From NCBI GenBank assembly GCA_028622995.1, contig JAJQJQ010000056.1, positions 1,302,001 to 1,366,000 on the forward strand: 64,000 bases of DNA, written 5' to 3'. Below, in pieces: positions 38,644 to 52,292 of this stretch. This DNA comes from Panagrolaimus kolymaensis. Lineage: Eukaryota; Nematoda; Chromadorea; Rhabditida; Panagrolaimidae. Each line of letters opens with the position of its first letter. Position 1 is the first letter of the stretch. The translations under genes were made by a program, and so were the position numbers. Under the pieces are notes generated by a model. It had not been told where the DNA came from. It ran no database searches and saw only the letters and a program-made list of their open reading frames with translations.

Positions 38644-41600
38644 AAAAATTAAATTATTTTTAAACTTTAAAATTATTTTTTCTTGTCAAATTTTTCTAGA
38701 AAAAAAACTTTTATTTTTGTATTCATTAACTCATTCTTTTCTGAAATAATAAGCATCTCCAATGATTTTCACTTTAAGCTTTTGGATTTTGTATTGTGTC
38801 TTTATCTCTTCTTCTTTTTTTGATTTTTTGATTTACAGTGAAAATTATTTCATTTTGTTTTCGTTGTTGTCTTCCTTCTTGTCTGCTGTCGTCGAACTTA
38901 TATTTTGTGAATTTTTTATTTGTTTGTTTTTCTAAGTCGCAATTACCATTACTCAAAAAATTAAAAATTATATTTTGCATTTTTATGTTTATGTCTTTGC
39001 CGGTTAATTATCATCGCCGCTACAATTTTTTATTTTGTTGTTCTTTTGATTTTTCGATAAACTAATATTCTTTATAAAAAAAGTTTTAGACAGGTTGGTT
39101 ACATGGCTGCTTCCAAAATAAAAGGCACAAAGACAGACTTACTTTTTTCTTAAGTTTCAAGTCTCAAATAAAATCAGCAAATTTTTTAAGTTTATTTTTG
39201 CTGAGCTCATACGGGCACTTTCATTTTCTACATTTTTTCTTCAAGTTTAAAATTCAGTCAAATTAATAAACTAATTATTATTATTGTGTCTATCTTGAAG
39301 CTGTAATATTTTATTGCTTTTTGTTTCTTTCTCTGTCTTTGTTGCTGTTAATTATTTGCTTATTTCGATTTTATACAGTTTCATTCTCATCTTATTCTTA
39401 ATTATGTTTCGATTTTTCTAAAATTAAATTTAATATATATTTTTTTGCATTTTTCATAATCAATAAAGAAAATTCGTTTTAATTCTTTTTGAAATGGATG
39501 TTTTGTTTTAGTGAATAATTAAACACTAATTTGGAAAAAAAGGCGTATAATGATTATGACCAATTGAAATTTAGCATGTTTGTCAATCAAAAAATATCGT
39601 CAGCTAAGAAAAAGCCGAGCAAGAACTATAGAGAGTATTTTTGATTGCCTCAAAAAGCTAGATGCTTTCGTATATTTCTGAAAATGATTAACTGCATTTT
39701 CTCTCGACAACTTTTAGTAAGAGTCAATGACAGAAAAAAAAATAATACTAAAGTCTAAAACAGTTTTTTGGATTTGAAGAAACAGAAAGAAAAGGAAAAG
39801 AAAAGAATGTTATAAAAATTATTCTTACCAAACCATTATTTTAGTGAATGCAATAACAATTTAGAATGAAATGCATTCAGTTAAATCAAAAATGCATAAG
39901 CGTCATAAAAAAAAGAAAGGAGGAAGGAAGGAAAGGTTTACGGTAGCAATGGGCCAAAAAAAATGGAGAAAAAGAGGTTGTAAATAAAAGAGAGAGAAAA
40001 GGGTAAAATTCAATGGAGTTTGCAAAAATGGGAACAAAATGAGTCAAGGATTTAATAATTTTGCGTTACCTATAGAGGATTTCGTTAAAAATATTTTCGA
40101 CGTGGCTAACAACAAAAAAATTATAAAATCCCTTAAAAATTAATTTTTTATTCTCGTTTGCTCGATTACTAAGGCTTTGGTGTTTTATTTATAAAAAATT
40201 TCATCATAAGATTAAAGCTTAGCAAACAATTCTAAAAAAATGATAATTTCTAGTTTGCACAATTTTTCTAGCAACAAACTAGAGATATAAATGTATGTAA
40301 GAAAGCACGCTTAAATAATTCGCATAAAAGATTTTTAATTTATAATAATTATGTAAAGCGTAAATTATTTTCATAGCAGAGCTTTTACGTCATTAAAAGG
40401 CCAGAAAACAGCAATAATTATGCTTCACATACAAAATAGCTTTTACGTGCCCGAGTGATTCATTTTCTGAGGAGCAGCTTTAAAACACTTTCTAATAACC
40501 GTAGTAAATCATGATTAGAAAAAAAATGTTCCACTTTCATGGAAAGTTTTTTTTTCACATTTAGTTTTTTTACTTCAAAAAAAAATTCTTTCAACGCTCA
40601 TTTTTTAAATTTTCTTTCCCTATATTCCAGTTTCTTTTTTTAGGATACTGTAAAAAATGTGATATTGCGAAGAAGAGTGGCGTCTATTGCGATGGAGAAG
40701 AAAAAAAAACGCGTTTTTCTTCATTCTTTCAAGCTGTGCCTTTGCTTGCTGCTGCAGTCGGTGACGCGATGAAAAAAAAATATGCCTCCTGCTGCCGCCG
40801 CTCTTCCTTGTTCGGCGCCAGCAAAATCGAGAACCAATGAATTGCACATTAAATGTGACACGCCCACCATCTTTTCGTTTTCTTCAAGTAAAGCAACGAG
40901 AAATGGAAAAAAATATGATAGTGAAAAAAGGTTTTTGAAAAAGATCAATGAAAATTTTATATTGAATGAGTTTGAAGATTAAAAAAAATAAGAGTAAAAC
41001 TTAATTTTAACGGTGGAGTCAAATTGGATGCTGCTTAAGATTAACCAATTAATAAGCTTAATATTAAGAAGAGTGTTGCCATTGATAATTTGCTTTAAAT
41101 GAAAATGTTTAGTTGCGAAAGCTCTGAAACACGGTGGCTTCAGAAAATAAAAAGCCTTCTTGAAAAAAATTCCTCATGGTTAATGGTAAGAATCTGCTTT
41201 TCAAATTGACTTGACGATTCGTTAAATTCAAAAGCTTTATTAACATTTATAATAATTAGGAAAAGATTAGTAAATACGCTTCCTACAATCCAAAAAAGCT
41301 ATTCTTAAAAAGCTTACAATTGTAAATCAAAAGCTATATTTTTTCCTATTTCCTGGTGGACACCGTAAAAAAAATATCCCTGAAAGGTTAGAAACCTTAT
41401 TTTAGATAAACCTACGAAGGCTGTTTTCTAACGGCTTAGTTAACTTGAAAATAATATTAGAATCGTATAGAAAAAATGACGTCTTTAATCCTTTAATAAA
41501 AGTTAGACTAAAAACTAAACCCACTATCATTTTGCAAAAAAAAAAAAAAACAAAGAAATGAAGTCATGTCGTATTTCATTGAAATACATTCCACAAAAAG

Positions 41601-42729
41601 GTTAAAGAATTGTTCTTAGAATTTAGTCGACGAGGCCGGTCATCATCAAAAAATATAAACATAAGTTAATTTTAAAATGTTAAAGATTACATGAGAAAAC
41701 CTTTAGTTAAAAAAATTATATGTAAAAGTACAACATCTAACACACCAAACCTTGCTGTAATTCTTATTACCAAATATACGAAGAAACGAAAAGAATAGTT
41801 TTTAAAAGAATGTCAATATCAAAGACAACAACAAAGCCTTACAATATTCTCTGAACGACGCAAACAAAACCATGGTTTCAAAAAACGTAAATAAAAAAAT
41901 ATTGCAAATATGTTTTGGTTATTCTTTTTTTCTCGACTTCATAATGGATTACACCCTTGAGAAACACAAGTAAAAAAAAATTCGATGGGTGCAGAAAAAA
42001 AAATACAACAATGGCTTATGACAACTACAGTATCCTAAGGTTCAGAAAGTGAGCAGTTGCATAATTTGCATAATTATGGCAACGTAAATTAAAAAAAAGC
42101 ATATGTATGCCTATTTTTGGAGGAAAAACTGACTGACTTAAATTACTGTCCTTCAAAAAAAGAAGAGAATACTCGACCTTCAAAAAATGGTGTTTAAAAA
42201 ACTCAATATATATTTTTATAAAAAACCTGGCATAAACGATTTTAAAAAAATTTTAAAACCCAAAAATACGATCAAGAAAGAAAAATAAATATGAAACAAT
42301 GTAAAAGAAAGTTATCTCAGCTCTTCCATCACTATCTATTCAACCCTGCTCCGCCTTAGAAATACATAGATTTATTTTTCAATGTATTAAAAAGCAATAA
42401 TTCTTTTGAATGGCGTCTGCGCGTTGCCCGTATATCATTTTGTTGTCTTCTTCCTCGTAGAAAATGCAACTTTTGGCAAAACAAAGAAAAAGAAAAAATA
42501 AAGAATGTATTTATGCGCAGTAGCAGCAGCCAGCACTTAATGCGACAAGCAATAAAAACCGATCGAACCGAAGAAACATCTCTTTGTGAAAATAAGACAA
42601 CTACTTTGTTTATGGTTTTTCACATATGTAGTAGCAATATTGAACTTATAAAGGGGTTATTTATTAGACATATTTAAACCTAATTACAACAAAACAAATC
42701 GTTAATAAAGTAATGATAGACAAATGGTT
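38644..42729. other. 4-kb intergenic region between lin-39-like and Ig-domain genes
   Basis: These genes are tail to tail. The first part includes the lin-39 3' UTR, with AATAAA at 39167 among others. The rest is A-rich on the plus strand from about 39.5 kb and has no credible gene. Confidence 0.45.
42660..42665 (-). terminator. poly(A) signal of the Ig-domain gene
   Basis: Minus-strand AATAAA about 65 bases beyond the stop codon at 42730-42732. Confidence 0.5.
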
Positions 42730-43834
42730 TTAAGGCTTCATGGCGGCGGCAGCTTCAGTTGGTTTCACGGTTACGATCGCTTCATTTGGTTTCACAGTTG
42801 TAACAGCATCAGTTGGCTTCAAAGCTTCATTTGGTTTCACATTTACGACAGCTTCAGTTGGTTTAATAGTAGCAACAACTTCTTGAATAGGGTTCACAGT
42901 TGCACCTTCTCCATTTGGTTTTACAACGGCAGCAGCTTCATTTGGTTTCAGAGTGGTAGCACCTTCTTCGATTGGCTTCACAGTAGTGGGAGCAACTTCT
43001 TCACTTTCCTCGTCATCATCTTCAGGATCACTAACAAAATCATCTTCTTGTTCTTTTTCGACTTCATTTTCGTCGGCTTCTTCGTTAGTTGGATAATAAA
43101 TATTCAAATATACAATATAGACTGTAAGCGCAATAATTTGAGTAACAAATACACAACCAGAAATACCAAAGTAATAATAAAGTCCTTGACCAATGGCATG
43201 CTAAAAAAACATTGCACATTACAACCATAAGCTTCAAAGATGAAAGTAAACTTGCTAATTGTTTTTCAACGAGAATGGTAGCTTGTCCAGCAATTTCTGT
43301 TCCAATATAACATTCAATCATACCATAATCTTCTTTACTATTAGCAGGAAAAAGTGAAAGGCTATTATTTTGAATAAATCGACGCCAAGTTGCTAGTTCA
43401 CGAGTAAAAGGTTCACCATTGATTGCCCAAATTACATATTCCTAAAACGATAATATCATCATTGAGAAAAAAGAGGATTCAAATAACAAACTTACAGTAT
43501 CGTCACTTATGTTTGCACCAGGACATTTGAGAAGAATCATTTGACCTTCGATAACATGAATATGAAGTTCATCCAAACTATGTTCCATAATTTGTATACC
43601 TCCAACACGAATAAGCATTCTTGACGCTCTGCTGCCGGCAGAAGCTTGAAGGTTCAAAAAGGCACTAAAAAAATGAGACATAAAAATTGAAGAAAAAAAT
43701 GCATCAACTTACTCCATTTTCGATTTATTAATTACTTCATTTCCATTATTAATAATTTCATTTTCGCTTGAACAAAGTTGAAAATAACAAAATAAATGAA
43801 GAAAACAACAACAAATAAAAGTTTTGAAGAACAT
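42730..43834 (-). CDS. single Ig-domain membrane protein with an acidic and KP-repeat tail
   Basis: Exons on the minus strand: 43834-43713, 43664-43496, 43441 to about 43220, and about 43200-42730. The start ATG opens a classic signal peptide (MFFKTFICCCFLHLFCYFQL). One Ig-like domain follows, with Cys at about 88, Trp at about 102 (YVIW), and the DYGMIEC pattern whose Cys is about 141. The last exon gives a membrane segment (YYYFGISGCVFVTQIIALTV), an acidic stretch, then degenerate repeats such as TVKPNEA and TIKPTEA to the end. This predicts a type I membrane protein with a repetitive tail. The exon 3-4 junction is unsettled. The best acceptor (TTTTTTTAG, 43201) needs a phase-0 donor such as GTTGAA, whereas the typical-looking donor GTTTAC has the wrong phase unless the acceptor is 14 bases further in. 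I know no named relative. Confidence 0.78.
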
Positions 43835-44807
43835 GAAAACAACAACGAACGTCGAAGTTGAGTAATTTTTTGTAGTAAAAGTTTTTACAAGCAAAAATCT
43901 GCATGAATCATGTTTTGCCAATGATTTTAGGAATCAACAAAAATTATGGTAAATTTTTTTTTGCACAAAAAAAATGAATGAATCAAAAATGAACATTGAA
44001 AAGTTAGAAAATTTATAATAAAACTTTCATGCTGTGAATCCCTGCGTTATTTTATTTGAAATAATGGTAACATTTTGGCGCCATTTTTTCTAAAAAACGA
44101 CAATAAGAAAGATGTTTGATTGAAAATCATTGGAGTTCTTTCTTCTGTTCATAGTTCAAATTATTAATAAGAGTATTAATTAAATTATAATTATATTAAA
44201 AATCCAAAGGATTTATTTGCTTTTTTTGTTATAGTGAATCAAAGTCCACTTTAACAAAATTGTAGTTTTCTGAAGACTCAAAAAACATATTTTTGACGAT
44301 GACTCAAAAAGTAAAGCATTCAGGTATTTTTTTTTAAATTTATCGAATGTTGAAACCCTAAAATTTTTTTTATATTTCCTTTTCTTTTAATGTTTTTCTA
44401 AGTATAAACTTTTACCCTCGCAAATTTTTTTCAATGCATTTATTTTAGGTCAAAGTTTCAACAATTTTTATTTTTGCCAAGTTTGATTTATCACTTTTTT
44501 ATATTATTTTGGCTCAAAGCCATTCTCATTTATATCTTCTTTTTTAGAAACTTTTCCATCAAAATAAGCAGCACTCTCATTTTCAAGTTTTGACGTTAAA
44601 ATAATTATTCAAACATTTATTTATTTATTTAAAACAAGAAATTAAAATTATTTAATGAAAGAAAAATAAAATAGAAAGAGTTACTAAAAACTTTGAACTT
44701 GATATATGAAGGAAGAATAAAGAATAATATGTGTGTGAAATTAAGCGTTGCAAAATTATATACCCGTAATTTCTTAGTAGTTTGTATGTATGAGTTTGTG
44801 TGTGTTT
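43835..44807. other. intergenic region between the GPCR and Ig-domain genes
   Basis: Head-to-tail spacing on the minus strand, about 970 bp. It holds several minus-strand AATAAA signals near 44617 that could end the GPCR message, and the upstream region of the Ig-domain gene. No other feature was seen. Confidence 0.45.
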
Positions 44808-46795
44808 TTATGCTTCTGAATCCGTGTCATGCCAGAATTCATTATGAGATCCATTACTAAGTTTTTTCTTAGAACATGAAATATGTTCAATAAGTTGTAT
44901 GCTATCGTCTGGTTCTATAATATTTCTTAATGCTGTGGGAACATCATCTTGTGAGCAATTTCTTGGACGACTTTCAAATGCAGTGCTTGAACTTCTCAAT
45001 GCACTTTTAATCATTGGTTTAGGGCATGTTGAAGGTCGACGTTGCTGTTTGCAAACTTTATCCGAGGTTGTTCGATGAACACTTTTATGCAAAGTTATGC
45101 TATCACTTTTTTCTGTTGTTGGTTTTTCATTCACCGATGAATATAATCCATTATTCGTTGTTAAATTAGTTAGACTATTTGCTTTTAAATGTTTGAACCA
45201 ACAAAAGCACGTAATTCGTAAGCATGCAAGGACGCTATTACGTATATGTTTCATACGTAATGCGTAAATTAATGGGTTAAGAACCAATTTAACCATAACC
45301 TTAAAAATAAAAAAATAAAAATAATAAGAAAGTAAGTAAGTAAAAAAGATTTCTTTAATATTTTTTTAAATATCATATATTTTTTCTAAAAAAAAGCAAG
45401 TATATACTTACCAAAAAATTGACGGTTGAATTTAATAAGAATCCAACTTGAAAGCTTACGGAATAACGATATACGAAAATGCAGCCGTCAATGCAAACAA
45501 GAACAAAATAAAGTACGCATAATCCCCATGACATCGTAAAGGTTGAAAGTATAAGGAGAGTAGTCCAAACTAATTTAAGTTTAGATTTAACGCGTCGACG
45601 ATAATTATCATGCATTGATCGACTAAAAAAAATTAAATCATAAATAATAAAATTTTCGTAATGAGTCGACACCTACCGTAAATCTGCATTGTTGCATTTA
45701 GCTTTGGCTTTGATGAGAGTAAATAAAATATTTGCATACAATGCAAAAGTGGCTAACAAAGGCACGATGAAACTTATAAACACGCTTAATCGAAATGGCA
45801 ATCTTCCATAAAAAGTTAGTTTACAAGTAGGATGTCTGAGACCATCATTGGGAATAGCCAAAAACCAAGCCAAAATAAATGCCAATGGAACGGTCCATAA
45901 AATAAATATGAGAAGGCGTTGACGTCGAGTTGTTAAAATCATTTTATACCTTAAAGGATAAACAATGCCAACAAATTGATGGACGGATAAAGCAAAGATA
46001 TGCAAATTTGATGTTAACATTCCAGAAATTCGAAATATTTCCAAAAATGCTGCCAAACATTCGCTTTGTTTATGTATTCCAATCACCACTGGCAAATAAC
46101 TATTTACAATTAAACCTGGAAAAAAACGTATTTTGCTTATTAATCTTTTATTCATAAAATAATTTGTTGTTATGATTTTAACACCTTTTTTTCTTCCGCA
46201 TGAAAAAAAATTTTTTTTTGGAGCAAACGTTAAAGTTGAAGCTTACCCGTAACAAGAAGTGATGCAGCCCAAGTGTCAGCAGCTGCAAGGCTTACACATA
46301 AACGATGATATGGATTTATGGGGCGTCTTAACCATGGAGCAGAAATTACAATTAGCCCATTTCCAATAACAGCAATCTAGAAAAAAAATTTAAAAAATAA
46401 AAAACTAAAAAATTTAGAATGATTTATGATATGAGAGTGAAAGGAAGGTAATAAAAAAGCAATTTAAATATTTATATTTTTTATTTATTTTATTTTTTTG
46501 ACAGCAAACATACCGTTAAAACAGAAACCATGATAGGTACAAGCCATATATATATTCTCCTTGCATACGCAATATATGGATGTACGGTGGGAATATTATT
46601 TGGAATGGGAGCCATCGTGGAAGTAAAATTGGCGAGGGTGGCGGCGGTGGCTAAGGTCATTTCATCCACGATTTGTTGAGGAAAGAAGGAAGTTAAAGAA
46701 ATTGGGGTAGTTGAAAGTAAATCGAAATTATTCGATGACATATATGATGTTGAAGATATCAATGAAGGTAAGATAGTGGCAGCGGTGTTTAACAT
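44808..46795 (-). CDS. rhodopsin-like (class A) orphan G-protein-coupled receptor
   Basis: Five exons, 46795-46514, 46376-46247, 46115-45677, 45622-45412 and 45299-44808, join in frame to 517 residues. An N-terminal extracellular region of about 75 residues rich in Thr, Ser and Pro precedes seven hydrophobic helices. Class A landmarks are IGNG in TM1, LAAAD in TM2, the conserved Trp (TWAAS), a Cys before TM3 (SECLAAF) and NPLIY in TM7 at about 362-366. The usual DRY at the end of TM3 is replaced by HQF (SVHQFVGIVYPLRY, about 183-185). A long polar C-terminal tail follows a Cys-rich segment that could be palmitoylated. It should sit in the plasma membrane and signal through G proteins; the ligand is unknown. 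Exon 1 starts at the first in-frame ATG, and further 5' non-coding exons are possible. Confidence 0.88.
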
Positions 46796-49700
46796 TCTGT
46801 CGTTGTTGCTATTGTTGCTGCTTCACTCTTCACTTGTTGTTTATCTTCGTATTCGTCGTTGTTGTCTTCGAGGTAATAATATTCATTACAAAATAAACAT
46901 GCTTCGTTCGTTCTTACTTCTTCAGACAATTAAATTTTCTCTCTCTCACTCTCGTATTTTTTTATATTTTCTAAAAAATGAAAATGATGTTTAAGGAAGC
47001 GTGAAATTAGCGGGTCATTTTATTATAGAGGAAAAAAATAAATAGAAGATAAAAATAATATTAAAACCACCACACCACTCACGTGATGATGTGATGGAAG
47101 AAGAAGTAAGTAAAGTAAAGTAAAAAAATAACAGGCAGAAGAAGAAAAAAAGTAAGTAATAAGTATACATAAACATCTGCTTAATAATCAAAAAATAAAA
47201 AGAAAAAATTAAATAGGCCGCCTTTTATTTTTTACTTTTCAACAACAATTTCAACTTTTTTTTTGCCAAAATCATAGCCTTTAAGATTTAGTTTTTTAGT
47301 TGCCTAGGTTGGCAAGGTATTAGATATGGTAAAATAAATGGAAAATTTATTAAGGAGGCAATTACATGGTTTGAAAAAAACAAATAAGCATAAGGGGACA
47401 AAATTTCATAAAAAAAAATTATTAAATGTTAACAAAATGTGTCTAAAAAATCTTAATAATATTTTTACGATATAAGCAAGCAGCGTCCATCAAAAACTTA
47501 AAATACTTTTTTTATTTGCATCATAATTTTTTTTTGCAAAAGACAAAAAATTTTGCTAATCACACCGCCCAAGAAAAAAAAATGGAGGGGGAAAGGAATT
47601 ATTTTAAATTCAGAGATAGTAATTAGCTAAATTAGTAAAAAGCAAAGATCCAAATACTTTTGCTGCTAACTTTTAAAGTGCTATGCTAAAACTCACAAAA
47701 TCATAAGTACAAAAAGGTAATAAAATACCAAAACAAAAAAATTGTGTTTTCCTTATTATTTTTTTTCTCGTTCGACCTTCCATCTCCCTCATTCGCTTTG
47801 GCTCTGGCTCATGGTGATTAGGATTATGAATGAATGCGGGTCGCAATGAAAATAAAAATGCAGTGCGAAGGAGAAAAAAAGGCGGCTCTTGCATATTATT
47901 TTATTTTTATTTTTACTTCGACTGCAAACGTCGTCTTTTCGTTTTCGTTGTTGTTCAATGGGGCCTTCAGAAAAATAAAAGTAAAAAAATGAAAAAACGA
48001 AAGATATTCATTATTTTTTAACCGCTTCTTGAACTTCAACTTATATCTTCAAAAAAAGTCTTGTTTTAAGAAAAAATGAAGAAAGTAGAGTAATGGTAAA
48101 AAAAAGACAGAAAGAAAAAGTGTCTCTTTAAAATAATATGAAATGACCGCCTTTAAAAAAAGGTAGTCTTAGTTGATAGAGGAGTTCTAAATTATTAGGT
48201 GTCTTGGAGCAAAGAAAAAAAACTAAGAAGCTGTTATTTTCGCAATTTTTTTTTCTTTCTTTCTTCTTCTTTCTTGATAACATGAAAGATTCCATCCATA
48301 TATTATTATTTTGAGTTACAAGAAGTTAAGTTAAAGGAAATCTTGAAATCAAACGAAGAAATTTTTTTTAAATTAGTTAGTTAACAAATGTAGACGACAG
48401 ACGATGACAAAAAAAAAATAGAAAGTGCAGCAACCAACCAAAAAAACATAAAAATACTTATATTAGAAGCCAAAAATTTGCAATAAATTTTTTTCCACTC
48501 TTTCATTTCCAAGTAATAAAAAAAAAGTTGAAGTCATAAAAAAATAAAAAATAGAGAAAGAAAAACATAATGTTTTTATTTTACTTTTTTTTCCATGATC
48601 GCACATACATTTTATTTTATAAATGCACCTGTTTGTTATTCATATCCATTTTTTATTTTTTATTTTAATGTTTTACAACAACATCACAATCAAAAAATGG
48701 TAGCCTGCTAGGTTACAACTTTTTTAAAGCTTTTATTATTTAATTTTTTAAACAAATATTTTGATGACTGCGAAAAAAAGGAGGGAAAGAAAAAAAATGA
48801 TGAGAAATATTATCTCTTCTAAATAAGACGGAAGGAAAAAACTTAGTTAATAGATTCAAATCAAATAAATAAAAATTATTTCGTTATAATTAAAACGTGT
48901 ATGCTTGCTGACTGCTGTTTTTATTTGTTGCAATAATAAGAAAAAGTTTTGAAAGGCACTAAAAAAAGAAAGACATCATTCATCTGCGTTCTTCGAAAAA
49001 TTTGGAAGACGACGAAGTTGGAAGTCGAAGAAGAGGATGATAAAGGTTTTCTTTGTTGTTGTATTTATGTATGCGAAGGATGGATAGATGAAGCAAAAAT
49101 ATATAAAAAAATAAAAAGAACACGGCTTCAATTATGTATTAAGAAACATAAGACTAGTGATAATAAAAAGTTCTATGAGATCAAAATCATAAAAAAATTT
49201 TTAACCTTTCCCGGCTTCACAAAAAAAAAAATTTCTCTTAATGAATATCGTTTTAAAGCCAGACAACGACAATAAAAAATATGAAAGATTTTCTTTTCAC
49301 TTTTTTTCTTCTTCTATGCACAGGTGAAAAAGTGGGCCGACAAAATTATAAAATGGTTAATTAATCTTTTAAATCCAAAAAATTAAAATATTTAATGTCT
49401 CAAATCGAGAAAAAAAAACAAATAATCTCTTAACTAAAAATATTTACTATAAAAAATTAACTTTAATTAAAAGTTTTTTGCAAGAAAATAAAAATACGCG
49501 AATTAGTATTAAAAATGCTGATGCAAAAAAGTTTTTGAAATCAGAGATGACATTCAACTTTCAACCTTTAAAACATATTCATAGGTTTTTTTCTTGATGA
49601 TAGAAGATAGCCTTTTTCAAGGATTAAAGTTTCAGATTTATCTTAATCTTTATTCTTTCTTCTCCTCCTTCTCCATGAATTTTTCATGAATGCCACTCTT

Positions 49701-52292
49701 CTTCATTTAAGGAAAGGGAAAAACGAAAACGTCTGCTGTGCCGTGAAATTAAGAAAATGATGGGAGGAGAAAAAAAAGAGAGGATGTTTGATAATTATAA
49801 GAAAGTAAAAAAAGAAGGAAAAAATAACAATTTTGCATTTTTCTTTTTAGTTTTGGGTTTTTTTTCTTTTTCTTTTTTCTGTTCGTTTGCTTCTAAATAT
49901 ATGGAGGATGATGCTTTTTGCATTCATCCAAAAATGCCACCCAAATGCCGCTGCTACTTTTTTTCATACTTTTTTTTCTTCGACAAAAAAAAAACCATTT
50001 TTCTTAAAGATGAAGAACAACAACAAAAACTAAACAAAAAACATCTTTCAATTTGAGCTGGGTCTCGAAGATATTGTCCTTTGGGATGAATAAATTTTAG
50101 TTAAAAAAAATTAAAAGAAAAAAGAGCAAAAAACAAAATAAAAAAAAGTACCAAAAAGTTTTTTTTATCTTCAAGGAAGTAATTTGGCAAAAACTTGTTG
50201 CAAAGGCTCCTATTTTTTTGTGACTTAAAAAAAGTAATATTTCTTTTTGACACTGAAAAAAAAAATGGACACGAACTAATTACAAAAAAATATGAAACAA
50301 ATGAAAAAAAATGTTTTTTGTTAAAACGAAAAAAACCTATAAAAAATTTGTATTTTTCTTCATTGGTCTGTTAAAAAAATGAAATTTTAAGAATTGATAA
50401 TAAAAAGTTGGCTTTTTTTTCTTTACAGAGAAAACAAACTCAAAAAATGACTATGACATGATTTTAATAATCTTTCAAGAACAACAGTGACTTAGAAAAT
50501 TTAAAAAAAATAAGCACTTATAAAATTTTAAAAAATTTCAAGAATAAAAAAATGAAAAAAAGCATTAAAATGTTTTCAAAATTAAGTTAATCAAATCTGT
50601 AATTAACACATAGTCATCTGCTTCGGCTTTTTTACACGCATAAACTAACACCCAGCATATTTAAACTTTAGGAAAATGAAGAAGACTTTAGTTAGTTTGA
50701 TTCCCAGACTTCAATTTTTTTTTTTGAAGGGATTTAAGAAAATGAGTAATATTTCAAAAAAAAAAAGATGATTATGAGAAGGAACGAACAACATTCTTTT
50801 AAACTCGAAAGAAAAAGAAAAAAGCAAAAGAACGAACGTTGATGATTTAAAAAGATAAATGAAAGCTTAAAATCAAAAAATTAAAAGAAAAATTTGAATT
50901 AAATTTTTTTGTTTGTAATCAAAATGAAAAAAAAAAACAATGAATTGGAATTAATATTTTAATATTTGTTTTAAGAGAGCAAAAACCATGATATTAAAAA
51001 AATCTTATAAATGAAACATTAAAAATTCAGAGTAAATCCGATGAAAGATGAAGAAAAAAATGAAACATTAAAAGTAAATAGTAGTTTCTGTTTTTTTATT
51101 TGAAAAAAAATAACAAAATAAAGAGTAAATTTTTTTTTTGCTTCAATACTCCTTCATTTTTGACTGACGACTGTGGGAAACAGAATATTTATTATTTGTT
51201 CCTTTATTTTTTTTATAAATGCAACGAAACAAAAAAAAACAGCTAGATACAAACAACTATTGTTCCAATAAAAAAAAACAAATACATATATATTTTTTTA
51301 AGATACAAAAAACGTTTTAAAAAATGCAAAAAAAATGGAAGAAAAAATTAACATTTTAGGAATTACATAAATCAGACGACGACAGCTTTTTAAAAGGACA
51401 TCTAAATAAGTTTCATGAACTACTTGAAATTGAAACAAGAACGAATATTTAAAGGACCTCATTTAATAAAAAAGTTGGAAGAAAATATGAAAAATTTATG
51501 AGATTCATTAAATATTATTTAAGATTTTTGTACAAAGACGTATGTATATTTGTTCCCTCTAAAAAAAATAAGGATAAAAAAAAGCATAACATGGCATAAT
51601 TAAAAAAGATTGATTCCAGAAACCAAATTTGTGCAAAAAAAAATTATATTTTATCAAAGAACAAACACCGAGAGCACCGTAGCATAATTTTCCACGCAGA
51701 AGGCAATTATTTTCCATGAATGGAAGAGTTGCCTTTTTTTGATTGCCATAAAAAAATGTAATATTTTTCTTACAGATTTATAAAATACAATTAGAGATGA
51801 AAAAAACGGAAAAAAATAATGATGTTTTTTTTCTTGGTTGATCAGGGTTTAAAAAATAAAGTAAGTAAGCAGATTTAACGAAAAATTATAAAAAATGAAT
51901 TAATGAATTAAATATAGGCACGTTAATGAAAAAGAATTAAGCCATATACAAATAGAGACATCTTTTTAATAATCACAAGGTGGAGCTTAAAAAAAAGAAG
52001 GTGGTGGTGTTTCTTTTATTTTGTTGATAAATAAATAAAAAGCTTAACTAATTTGAATACAAATGTACTCGGATGTATCCCTTTTTTGTGCCATGTCTAT
52101 TATTGAATAAATTTTATGAGTGCAGAGATAGTTTAAAAACACTTAACAAAAACCTATCTTTTGCGACTCAAAAAGAGAAAGCCTTTGAAGAAAAAAGATT
52201 TAAGATAATAAAGAAAAGGTTTAAACGAATAAAAAAAGAACTGAACTAAATTGAAATTAAGTTTGTCGTTGTTTTTTATTTTCAATTTTGTT
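46796..52292. other. 5.5-kb non-coding region upstream of the GPCR
   Basis: No supported gene. The plus strand is strikingly purine- and A-rich over most of its length (for example around 47.1, 48.0-48.8 and 50.1-51.3 kb). The introns of minus-strand genes here show the same bias. It might therefore be transcribed on the minus strand as a long 5' UTR intron of the GPCR, but this is inference. Confidence 0.45.
52275..52280 (-). terminator. poly(A) signal of the RPC4 gene
   Basis: Minus-strand AATAAA beginning 13 bases after the stop codon at 52293-52295. Confidence 0.55.
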
